A stretch of 64,000 nt of DNA from Alitta virens (taxonomy: Eukaryota > Annelida > Polychaeta > Phyllodocida > Nereididae). The notes beneath the pieces are model-generated. The model ran no database searches and was not told the DNA's origin. It saw nothing but the letters and a program-made list of their open reading frames with translations. The position numbers were made by a program, and so were the translations under genes. Each line of letters begins with the position of its first letter. Positions within the stretch are counted from its first letter, which is position 1. This document shows positions 35,586-45,318 of this stretch, piece after piece. The DNA is taken from the NCBI GenBank assembly GCA_932294295.1, contig OW028576.1, forward strand, positions 45,855,128-45,919,127, written 5' to 3'.

Positions 35586-35639
35586 TTGATATATATATTG
35601 AAAAGCCCAGGTGTCACAAAGAGAGGTCCTCTGGAAACA

Positions 35640-36735
35640 ATGATTATCTTCATAGGACTACAGCTCTTATATTTGACCGTTTTTTATGTACAAAGCACGA
35701 CATGTATTAACATGTTCATGTGCGGTGCAGATAAACCGTCTGAACGCTTCAATATTTGTTTGTGTTCATACAAAACTGAGGGATATGTATATGCAAACTG
35801 TTCAAAATCATCATGGCTGGAACGCTTACCGACCTTCTCAACACTGATTACACAAGCGATGAAGTGCATTGACATGAGAAACACGATATATTGTCAAAGG
35901 AATATTCAACATACTGAAGACGTAAAGTGTCACACCGATGGTAAGTGGTGTAAAGCATTTCAAAAACTCAAAATATATATTTAATATATCATATGAATTA
36001 TTAATTCTACAGGAATGAACGTTTTATACTGTACACAATAATATATTGTTTATGTAGATCGGGCAGATACGCCCGTGAAAACCGAGAGCAATGTATTTTC
36101 AATACATGTAACAACGTCCTCAACAGCTGTCAAACAAATTTTACATTCAACGCCTACAAGGACCATTGAGACCAATCACACAGGTGATCAGATTATGCAA
36201 ACCACACCTTCACGTCCAAAGGTGCCTACAACAACAGTTGAGACCAATCACACAGGTGATCAGATTATGCATACCACGCCTTCAAGTCAACAGGCAACCA
36301 ATGACACGCTAGCATTGAACGGAGTGACAAGACAAGAAGTAGTAACCACGTCTTTTGAAAAAACCACGTGGCAGGTTAAACATGGTTCCATTGGTGATGT
36401 TATACAAAATTATGAAACTACCAAACCCCTCTTTTCACTCACCTTTACACAGGACAGTATCATGATAGCAGCCCTTTTTGTCGGGGTATTCCTCAAGGCA
36501 TGTAATAAATAATAGTAATAATTTCAAAAATTTATTTACAACGTTTAACACGCCATGTTTCATTTTTTTATTACTCTTGTAGATGATCCTTAAATGTAGA
36601 AACCAGATAAAAAGGATTAATGAGAGACGCTATGGAAAAGGAAAGAGATGGGGCCGGTATGTTATTTCTCATCACAATCTTGATGATGCAGAAGCAGCAG
36701 ATAATATCGAACTGTCAAATTTTACTGAGAGCTAA
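35640..36735 (+). CDS. Spliced type I membrane protein, LRRNT-like (membrane gene 1)
   Basis: Proposed exons are 35,640-35,940, 36,058-36,497 and 36,583-36,735, giving 297 residues. The first donor is g|gtaagt and its acceptor is tatgtag; the phase fits (split codon, same frame). Intron 2 is less certain: the donor would be aag|gcatgt (GC-AG), or a GT at 36,486-36,487, both in frame; the acceptor is cttgtag. I chose the Met at 35,640 over 35,586 because it begins a signal peptide (IIFIGLQLLYLTVFY). Layout: signal peptide; Cys-rich part with C-x10-C-x-C-x10-C then LERLP, like an LRR N-terminal cap; a Thr/Ser-rich stalk with a direct repeat around ETNHTGDQIM (likely O-glycosylated); a membrane helix starting IMIAALFVGVF; a basic tail with KRINERRYGKGKR. 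Without splicing the frame stops after the helix. Role unknown; a surface or attachment protein is possible. Confidence 0.65.
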
Positions 36736-37102
36736 CTTTTACATGTTGCATTAACAATGGGTTATATGAATAAAGGTTTATAATTTAGCAGTAAAAACGA
36801 CATGGCTAATGATTTAGCAGTGAAAATCGTGTTTATGTCTTTTTGATTCATTTAATAAACATGCTTATTGCACTTAATCGGTAATATCTCTAACATGCTA
36901 ATGTGTGCATCAGTGTTAATTAGCAAGTCAAAGATACTGTTGAACAATAATAGACACTACACTTTACTTGAAAGCAATATATTAAAGTGTCAAAACATGT
37001 CATTACCATGTCATTACATAACACGGAATCGACAACAGGGTCATTGACTGCTAAAGTTCTTCCCACAGGCAAACCCGTGAAATAAGACCATGTTTATTTA
37101 AA
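36736..37102. other. Spacer between the two membrane-protein genes
   Basis: AT-rich and non-coding; an atttagcagt motif recurs near 36,784 and 36,812. An aataaa near 36,769 could end the upstream transcript. Confidence 0.35.
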
Positions 37103-37560
37103 GGAAGAAAATAACACAGTTTTAAAATTTGACACATCCAAAGAGCAATACAGTCACACCTCCGTTGTAAGAACATCTGGAAAACCAGAGCTTTGAACAA
37201 AACGAAACTGTTAAAACTGTCTTATTTCTGCTGGAAGTAGTAAATATTAAGACAGGGTCCTCATACAACGTCGCTGTTAATACTGATATGTTGTAAAATG
37301 CTTAAAACTGTCCGCAACATCAAGACTCGTCTGTGAAGAAATAACACCGAAAATTTGACAGGTCCAAAGAGCAATACAGTCGCACCTCCGTTGTAAGAAC
37401 ATCTGGAAAACCAGAGCTGTGAACAAAACGAAAACTGTAAAATCATCTTGTTTCTGCTGGAAGTAGTAAATTATTAAGACGTGTTCATCATACAATGTCA
37501 CTGTTATGCTAAAAGGTTGTAAAATGCTTAAAACTGTCCGTAACATCAAGATTCGTCTGT
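37103..37560. repeat. Direct tandem duplication, ~230 bp unit, two copies
   Basis: 37,103-37,334 and 37,335-37,560 align along their whole length (shared blocks: cacctccgttgtaagaacat, ttctgctggaagtagtaaat, tgcttaaaactgtccg). Open frames on the minus strand are by-products. Confidence 0.85.
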
Positions 37561-37740
37561 ATAATCTAAAACAATTAAGGACCGTGAGAGTCGGTGCAAA
37601 TTGTTACATAAGAGTGTATAAACTGTTACATAAGATTGCATAAGCAATCCAGATGTTCCAAGTTTCAAAGGTGTACAGGTTAAGTAAACTTGGTAAACAA
37701 TTAACGGATTAAGAGTTCACAAATTAGACGGCGTTCTCAC

Positions 37741-37980
37741 GCTTGTTGTTGTGCCAGTGTGAGATTTTTTACTGAGGTGGGAAGACGTGTCATTGTCAGG
37801 AGTCAGTTTGAGATTTTTTACCAAGGTGGAAAGACGTGTTTTTATCAGGAGAAAAAACCACGGGGAAGACAATACGACTTTAGTCATTGCTTTCATGGTT
37901 ATATGGAGTGGCAGCTTATACCTACAAATGTGCTGACAGACTGTGAATGGTGGAAAGACGTGTTTTATCAAAAACCATGA
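37741..37980 (+). pseudogene. Decayed duplicate of the signal-peptide exon of membrane gene 2
   Basis: 37,863-37,945 repeats the start of the next gene (gactttagtcattg...cttatacctacaaatgtgct) but its ATG is ACG and its hydrophobic core is altered. Short repeats with tttttac..aaggtgg..agacgtg (37,765-37,840) precede it. A by-product of local tandem duplication. Confidence 0.6.
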
Positions 37981-37991
37981 GGAAAGACGAT

Positions 37992-40121
37992 ATGACTTTA
38001 GTCATTGGGGCGATAATATCGCTATCACTGTGCTGCGGAGCAACCGCTTATACCTACAAATGTGCTGACAGACTGTGCACGTGCACGTACATAAACAGTG
38101 GATAGGCGCTTTCTGCGGACTGTTCTGAGAGCGAGTTTCTAACCCAGGTTCCTATGGACAGGTTTACCAAAGGTGAAACATTAATGATGGCCACAATATT
38201 CATGGGAGAGTCAGTGTACTGCACACGGAAAAGCCTAAAAGGAAGCAGAATAGGGTCAATTATCATTGTATGCAACAGCGGCAGAATCGATTTTTCTACC
38301 ATATTGTCAACAACTCCTAAGATGGCCAATATCTCTACTGGCGGAAGTGGTCGGGAAACAGCGGGGATTGTTTTAGCCTCCTTGGCACTCATAGGCGTCA
38401 TCATTGTTACGACTTTGTGCGGCGTTTACTTTTACAAGGTAATAAGACTATATTCCCTGTACTTTTATTGACTGAACAGTAAACTGACACTTTTGTGTTG
38501 ACTATAATAATTTAATAATTGTACGCGCGCTAATATAGCACAGTCTAACTGTTAAGAAGGTGTAATATATCAGTGTTATAAGAACTGTCTTATTATTAGC
38601 GTCATTGTACGCGTGCTAATATAATATAACACAACCTAATTATTAAGAAGATGTATCCATGTAACAAGAACTGTTTTTTTGTTTAGCATCAAAACACGGC
38701 AACCCGTAATGAGCTGGTTCAAAGGTTGCGGAGCGTGTTCAGAAGACCCCATTTTACAAAGGACTCGCAGCATGATGGTAATAACGGTGATGATGGCGAC
38801 AGTTTTGGAGGGAATGCTGACAATATCCCGGATGCACACGATGACAGACGTGAACGTGAAAGTGGACGTGAAAGCATTGGCACAAGGTATGTACAGTTTG
38901 ACTCCATGTTTTAGAATACGTTTATCATTGTGCACCGTCTTATAATGTGGCTAGACAACGTGTTGCAAAAGCTCTTTTTATAGCATTATTGTATCACTGA
39001 TTATGTTCTAGCTAAAATTTAGCTTTTATCGCATTTGTTAAATTGTTATTTCAGACAAGGTGATGGTTTAAGAGGGGCTGCTGCCAATTTCCCTGGGGCA
39101 CCCGATGACAGACGTGAACGTGAAAGCATTGGCACAAGGTATGTACAGTTCGACCTCGTGTTTTGGAATACATTTATCATTGTGCATTGTCTTATAATGT
39201 GACTAGACAATGTGTTGCAAAAGCTCTTTTTATAGCATTATTGTATCACTGATTATGTTCTAGCTAAAATTTAGCTTTTATCGCATTTGTTTAATTGTTA
39301 TTTCAGACAAGGTGATGGTTTAAGAGGGGCTGCTGCCAATTTCCCTGGGGCACCTGATGACAGACGTGAACGTGAAAGCATTGGCACAAGGTATGTACAG
39401 TTAGACCTCGTGTTTTGGAATACATTTATCATTGTGCATTGACTTTGCAATTTGTTGCAAAAGCTCTTTATAGCATTATTGTATCACTGTTCCAGAATGG
39501 ACTACCTTAGACGTGAGTGGGGCGATGACGATTCTTCATCAACACTTCCTCCTCCTTCTAGATACCCTCCCTCACATTCAGAAGTTAGACCCTTAAGATA
39601 TAGCCCTTACTGGACAGATAACAGAACACGGAATACATCATTCCATTCTAGGTAAGAATTAACCCTGGGGGGATAAATGATACCTGTATTAACATTATTG
39701 CTTGGATGTTACAACATTTGCAATTGTTTGCAGGGACAGTCTTCCAACTGTAGGAGGTACACCGCTGTCTCAAAATAGAACATCGAGAATGTCCACTTAT
39801 CTAGAGCGTACTACAGACCATAGGGCTACAGGTGGAATAAGAACCCTCGCCGAGGAAACTGGTAATGACGAAGACGTTGTACGGAAAACCCCCTCCCCCG
39901 TAATCACTGGCACCACCCCCCTACGTCAAACAATCGTGAGAACACCTAGTTATCTAGGTACTCCTAGAAACCCTGGAAATTCTGTAGTGGAAGAAACAGA
40001 TAACGAGGACATTCCCCGTAGAACGCCACCCCCTCCAAACGCAGGAGCCACGACCCCCCGTCGAACGCCTTATAATTTGCGAAGTTTGGAACTACAACTA
40101 CAGACCTCGCCAAAAAAGTAA
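37992..40121 (+). CDS. Six-exon type I membrane protein with duplicated tail exon; in-frame TAG (membrane gene 2)
   Basis: Exons: 37,992-38,438; 38,687-38,886; 39,055-39,138; 39,307-39,390; 39,496-39,651; 39,734-40,121. All donors are GT (four of the five gtatgt or gtaaga), all acceptors end in AG, and every phase agrees, giving 453 codons with the stop. Layout: signal peptide (LVIGAIISLSLCCGATA), LRRNT-like C-x4-C-x-C then DCSES..LTQVP, a membrane helix from about codon 125 (GIVLASLALIGVIIVTTLCG), then a ~300-residue tail made by exons 2-6. The tail is charged (DDRRERES), then rich in Pro/Thr with TP sites. Exons 3 and 4 are the same 84-bp exon duplicated with its intron. A TAG at codon 38 (38,103-38,105) interrupts the ectodomain and no intron removes it: nonsense mutation, read-through or sequencing error. 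The function is unknown. Confidence 0.6.
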
Positions 40122-40620
40122 GAACTGTCGTTGATACTTCGTAAATGCTGTAAAAGTTATTATTATGTTATTTGGATGTTAGCCGGATAGGGTGTCGTGT
40201 TCTGAGTTTAACAGTGTTATTTATATATTGCCACACAATAGATGTGAGGAATTGTCAAGGTCTAGCTTTTGACGTTTTGATTAAGCATTGGTACATGTCT
40301 ACGTTTGGACATTTATCACCCTCAAGGGAGAAAGGTTATCAACTTTAAGGTGTAACGGCAAATTTTGCAATTATGCTACATCATTTAGGGCAAATTGTTA
40401 TCACGTTAGATAAAAGCTCTAGTATATATTAGACTTTAAATAATATGAAAGAAATAGATATTGTTTCATAGAAAGATTAAAGTATTATTTCAGACTGAAA
40501 ATTTGGAGGGTACTTTTGTTCCTCTCAAGACTTGTTTGTAATCAATGATATTATAAACAAAACAAGTGATTGCACTTGACTGTTTTATTGCAAGTTGTAA
40601 TTATACTTCAGCCTAGGGGG
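40122..40620. other. Start of the convergent intergenic zone
   Basis: AT-rich with no open frame of note. An attaaagtattatttcag-like stretch is near 40,480, but no exon follows it. Confidence 0.4.
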
Positions 40621-40888
40621 TAGTTGGATTGTTAGCAAGCTGTCAAGTTTACATTCCCGTATATTATATTTGCAGCATGTTCATATATATTTTGTGCTGA
40701 AACAAATGTATACAGCTAGTCTTATGAAAAAATGAAAACTTTTATTTATTTGCATAGTTGGATTGTTAGCAAGCTGTCAAGTTTACATTCCCGTATATTA
40801 TATTTGCAGCATGTTCATTTATATTTTGTGCTGAAACAAATGTATACAGCTAGTCTTATGAAAAAATGAAAACTTTTATTTATTTGCA
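40621..40888. repeat. Tandem duplication, 134-bp unit
   Basis: 40,621-40,754 and 40,755-40,888 are nearly identical, each from tagttggattgttagc to ttatttatttgca. Confidence 0.9.
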
Positions 40889-41030
40889 AAATCTAACAGA
40901 TTGTCAAGTTTAATTCTTATACAATATTATATATATCATCAGTTATTTACAAACTGTTTATATTTATCTATTGAGAGATTAAAAGCCGTGAAACAGGTTT
41001 CATATTTAAAAGTTAGATTTTGGTGGATTT

Positions 41031-41290
41031 TTATAAAAAGCTATGTTTAAATTAGGAACACAAGTATGTGTATGATTCTCAGAGCTCAACCATTTATTTA
41101 TTTATTTGGAGAATCATTGTATATTTGTTTTGAACAAAAAATGTATGATGCTAGCCTTATTTATAAAAAGCTATGTTTAAATTAGGAACACAAGTATGTG
41201 TATGATTCTCAGAGCTCAACCATTTATTTATTTATTTGGAGAATCATTGTATATTTGTTTTGAACAAAAAATGTATGATGCTAGCCTTAT
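41031..41290. repeat. Tandem duplication, 130-bp unit, each with a stem-loop
   Basis: 41,031-41,160 and 41,161-41,290 are almost identical. Each contains tgattctc and, ~28 bases later, its reverse complement gagaatca (41,073-41,116 and 41,203-41,246). Confidence 0.9.
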
Positions 41291-41414
41291 GAAAACATGA
41301 AACTTATTTATCTGGAAAATCTAACAGACTGTCAAGTTTTAATTACTGTTCATATATTATATATTATATATCATCAGTTATTTACAAACTGCTTATATAT
41401 ATTTATCTATCTAT

Positions 41415-42060
41415 CCAGAGATTAATAGTGGTGAAACAGGTTTTTTGACAGGAAACACTTTTATAGTTTCCATATTTTTTAAATTTGACTATAAACTGTT
41501 TATAGTTAGAAACGGATATATTTATCTATCTATCCAAAGATTAATAGTAGTGAAATAGGTTTTTGGACAGGAAACGTTTTATAGTTTGGGTATTTTAAAA
41601 TTGACTGTAAACTTTTATAGTTAGGTTTAGGTGAATGTTTATAAAACATAAGATTAATAGTAGTGAAATAGGTTTTGGACAGGAAACGTTTTATAGTTTG
41701 GGTATTTTAAATTGACTGTAAACTTTTATTGTTAGGTTTAGGTGAATGTTTATAAAACATGTCCAAACAAGCAAAAGAAAAGGTGTATGATTCTCAGAAC
41801 TCTTTTATTATTTATTTGGAGAATCATAACAAATGTGTGTACTTTTTATGGTGTATGGGTGTATTTTTACACTGTGTTGAAAGAAATATAGATTTAGGTG
41901 AATGTTTATAAAAAACATGTTCAAAAAGCAAAACAAAAGAGAGGGTGTATGATTCTCAGAACTCTACCATTTATTTATTTGGAGAATCATAACAACTGTG
42001 TGTGCTTTTTATGGTGTATGGGTGTATTTTTACACATTGTTGACAAAAATAAATAAAAAC
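41415..42060. repeat. Degenerate repeats with two further stem-loops
   Basis: The block gattaatagt..gtgaaa.aggtttt..gacaggaaac recurs near 41,419, 41,540 and 41,651. The tgattctc/gagaatca pair recurs at 41,788-41,826 and 41,950-41,989, each next to tttatttattt. These are variants of the 130-bp unit. Confidence 0.7.
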
Positions 42061-42529
42061 AGTTGTTGATCGAACTGACATTTCCGAGCTTTGAGTTATT
42101 ATTACGAAAGTTGTGACAGATTCTGTTAACTTTAAAACTCTAGAGCAGCTGTGTGTAAAATGCAAGTTCTTCTTCTTCTCATTCTTCTTCTTCTCATTCT
42201 TCGCTGTCAGCTTTTTTGTTTTGGGTGAGGTGGTGTGCAACTCTTATTAGCAACAGTACAGCAGTACTAGCTCTACAGAATGGTGTCCAGGGTGTCTGCA
42301 ACATTTGCACTGCAACGCACACCCCCTGCGCTCACCCGCACTATTTTCTGGACAGTTAAATGCAAAGAAACAATTCTGTTTGTTCTAATATATACAACTT
42401 ACTGTTTTATTAATTAAGAAACCTTATACATTTCTTGGTACATTCTACAAGGTATACAGGTATGTGTATATACGTGTAAATACATATAATATATACTGGT
42501 GCAAGGTCTACACATTAAAAACAAACGGT

Positions 42530-42743
42530 TGTTGGAAGACATGTGTTTACAACTTAATTTCTAAAAAACCTGATACATTTCTTATGCATACTACTAGATA
42601 TAGGAGTACCTGTCTACGTAATTATCAAAAGGATGATTTTTGGAAGACATATGTTTACAACTTAATTCTAAAAACATGATACATTTCTTATGCATACTAC
42701 TAGATATAGGAGTACCTGTCTACGTAATTATCAAAAGGATGGT
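42530..42743. repeat. Tandem duplication, 107-bp unit
   Basis: About 42,532-42,638 and 42,639-42,743 share ttggaagacat.tgtttac...ctactagatataggagtacc. It lies just downstream of the PC4-like gene stop. Confidence 0.85.
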
Positions 42744-42779
42744 CACAAAACTACTATTAGAAAGACAGTTGTTATCATA

Positions 42780-44060
42780 TCAAAAGTCACTACTGTCATT
42801 TTCGGTGGCTTCATCTAGCACAAATTTTGAAGCCGTCTTACGTTTTTTCGTTAATGACAGGTCATGTTGTTCATCTGCAGTAAGAGCTCCTTCATCTTCC
42901 GTCTCACAGCTCTTGCTTTCCTCATCAGAAATTATAACCGTTTTCTTTGTCTTGAACTTCAAATGTCTCTTCAAGGGTGGCGCTTTTTGGGAAGTGATAC
43001 TTGTTGAACAGGTCGGTGCAGCAGTTGGCACCAGCGGTACAATGTTCACAGGGCGCAGCAGAAAGTCCTCCTGATCTTCTTGGGCATTTTCCCTGGGGGC
43101 GTCTTTGTCGTCATCAACAAGGTCATCAGTCTCTCCTCTCTGCTTGGGGGTAGGAGCGTTCTTTTTCTTCAAAGGAAAGTGAGGAGGATTTTTTTTTGAT
43201 CCTGCAGGTACGATGTCAACAGATGGGGGAGGTTGTGGTGTGCAGTGCAGGCACCTCATTAAGGCTGTCATACCTTTGTGTGTCAGTCCGCACTCCTCCA
43301 AAGATTGGAGACCTTGCCATCTCTTCTCTATGTCAGGCAACTGGTGTAACAGCTTAGAAAATTCATATGTTGATAGGGTAACACCTCTGCGTGTAGGATG
43401 TAGGGACTTGGTGCTAGAGTTTGTGAAAAAGAAATGACGGATATCTACAGTCCCGTACTCCTTTTTTGCCTGGGCAAACAGATTTTTACCCAGGTGTGTT
43501 TTAATTTCAGCTGGAACAAACTCCACCCCATCGTCGTCAAATCCCTCATCATTAGAGCCTTGTCTGTCTGTTGTCACCACTTCATCATCATCCACCATAA
43601 CAGAGTCATCTTCATAAGGATCTTTTGATCTATTGTTCTCCGGGGAACAATCTTCTTCCTCTGGGTCATCCTTTGTCCATGCTTTCTTGCCCTGAAATTA
43701 AATACACAAATTGTGTCAATTATGAGGTTGAGATGAAACATTCCAAAACTGTCTTCTTTTAGAGCGATAGGGAAAATCACTTACCAGACCGATAACTTTG
43801 CCAAGATCCTTCAGAACGTTCAACAGGTCTCTGCACTGTTGTTTGTCAATCACAACACCTTTCTTAGTTGGAATCAGACAGTATTCCTCTTCATCGAGGA
43901 CGTAGTTACGGATGTGTAGTTTGACACGGCCATCAAATCTCTGCAGGACCACAAACTTCCTACTTCCCAGTTCTCGGAACCATAAGAATCTTCCTCTGAC
44001 TAGCGTTCCTGATGATGTATGGAACATGCGGCCTGTTGCTTGCAGCTGATGACTGTTCAT
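42780..44060 (-). CDS. Spliced protein with two PC4-like domains
   Basis: Exon 1 is 44,060-43,785 (donor ctg|gtaagt) and exon 2 is 43,691-42,780 (acceptor ttcag); phase 0, 395 residues. Exon 1 residues ~24-83 fit the PC4/Sub1 single-strand-DNA-binding fold: KFVVLQRFDGRVKLHIRNY, an acidic turn, then PTKKGVVIDKQQ..DLL. After an acidic linker, residues ~160-210 repeat the pattern: GTVDIRHF, then PTRRGVTLSTYEF..LL. The tail is charged, with basic clusters (KKKNAPTPKQR, LKRHLKFKTKK) that may be nuclear signals. PC4 proteins bind single-stranded DNA and act in transcription and replication; here the protein could protect strand-displaced DNA or drive late genes. The domain call is by pattern, not search. 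Another aaac-ATG start lies 33 bp downstream, but the chosen one is the first Met. Confidence 0.7.
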
Positions 44061-44575
44061 GTTTTCTTTATAGCTGGAAGGTGCAGGCTATTCTAGTTTA
44101 CGTGAAGAAAGCTCTTGCCAGGAGACTAGGAGTGACTGTACGGTCTTGATGAAGATGTTTTATATATAAGGCAGTTCATCTGGGGTTTGTGGCACACCCC
44201 TACTCTTTCATCATACATGGAGGCATGGGGTCTTTTGTCTTCAGAACAAATTATGTGTGACCTTTGTGTAGGCTTGCCATTGGTAGCGGTTATAAACTCC
44301 TGCTGTGTCTCCATGTCTGTCAATGATCCATCCTCAATGCCAATGTTTGAGGGGCATACTATTTTGTGCATGACCCTCCCCTCCCCCTATTTCCTCCCCC
44401 ATTCCGCTCATCTTGATCACAAAGTATCTAACAGTAATGTGCTTTATTAATGTTTTACATGTTAATAAACAATACGTCTTCCAACAAAACTTCTACTGTA
44501 TAAATAATTTGTATATATATACATTCTCTCTGTTTCATGCTATATACAACAACTTAAAGCAATGCGTAAACAATC
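44061..44575. other. Spacer between the PC4-like gene and the capsid cluster
   Basis: Contains ctataaag on the minus strand 9-16 bases before the PC4-like ATG. The open frames here (44,126-44,450) overlap on both strands and show no domain. Confidence 0.35.
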
Positions 44576-44986
44576 TTAAATACTCAGCCAATTCTTTTTA
44601 ATTGTTTTAAAGATATCCCTACTTTTGGGTGTGGTTTTACGAGATCTGCTAACACGTTTTACAATGTTGTCCACGGTACCCTTTTTTTTTGACACTTTCA
44701 TGCTTTTCACTTTTTTTGCTTTCACAGTTAAATTATTCAGCTCCTTTGGTGTAATACCCGGCGGCTGGCCAATTATTGTTTCAGAGTCATTTTCTAGCAG
44801 CACATCATCTCTTGTTCTACCTTCATTCTCAGGAAACTTTTCTTCTTCATTATCTTCATTGTCTATTGTCTTGTCCTGTTTTGACACATGACTCTCATGT
44901 TCTCTATTTGACAGCTCTCTCAATTGTGCAAGCATTCTTTGATATCGCTCTTTAGGGATAACAACATGTTCTTCAGCCATGTTCAT
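44576..44986 (-). CDS. Small charged protein, conserved Polinton type
   Basis: 136 residues. It starts with VVIPKERYQRMLAQ, then an acidic region, a PPGITPKELNN motif, and a basic C-terminal half (KKVKSMKVSKKKG, SRSRKTTPKSR). Its start codon overlaps the stop of the upstream gene (ATGA). Proteins beginning with a similar V-x-P-x-E-R/K-Y motif often sit beside the capsid genes of Polintons (from memory, not searched). The basic end suggests DNA or core binding. The precise role is unknown. Confidence 0.6.
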   Translation of the reverse strand: MNMAEEHVVIPKERYQRMLAQLRELSNREHESHVSKQDKTIDNEDNEEEKFPENEGRTRDDVLLENDSETIIGQPPGITPKELNNLTVKAKKVKSMKVSKKKGTVDNIVKRVSRSRKTTPKSRDIFKTIKKNWLSI

Positions 44987-45318
44987 ACGAGTTTCAATAA
45001 TTTCTTTACAACTGCTTGCACCATACGGGCTATAACTTCAGGTTTAGAAACAATTGTGTTATACCTACTAGTCGATGTGCTTTCAGGATTAGCTAGCTTA
45101 CGAATGACCCCTTTATACCGTTTTAGAGAATCTTTATACTCTGAGGGTATGTTAATCACTTTGGCAAGGATATTCTTTGCAATTTCTCCTATGGCAAGGA
45201 CTTGTTGTTTGTTTACATGTTTCAATAGCATCCTAACTTGTTTCATGGGTAGTACTGTAAGAGCCTGCAGAAAAACTATACTTTCCTTGATCAGGTTCAT
45301 TTTTTTGGTAGATAGCAC
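44983..45318 (-). CDS. Small basic helical protein, Polinton core/minor capsid type
   Basis: 111 residues, almost all helical, with LLKHVNKQQVLAIGEIAKNIL and then LKRYKGVIRKLAN. The combination of a hydrophobic helix and an L-R/K-R-Y/H-K repeat matches a protein commonly seen next to Polinton capsid genes; it may condense DNA or line the capsid. Its start lies 22 bp inside the ATPase gene, and its end overlaps the next start by 4 bp. No catalytic motif. Confidence 0.6.
   Translation of the reverse strand: MLSTKKMNLIKESIVFLQALTVLPMKQVRMLLKHVNKQQVLAIGEIAKNILAKVINIPSEYKDSLKRYKGVIRKLANPESTSTSRYNTIVSKPEVIARMVQAVVKKLLKLV

Noticed and set aside
38154..38471. Separate 105-aa gene starting at 38,154
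   Set aside because: Same frame as 37,992-38,102 across a single TAG; the signal peptide and the repeated exon upstream show the exon starts earlier.
42169..42200. Coding region with Lys-rich repeat (minus frame 41,971-42,240)
   Set aside because: Produced by a cttctt-type simple repeat; no start context and no conservation evidence.
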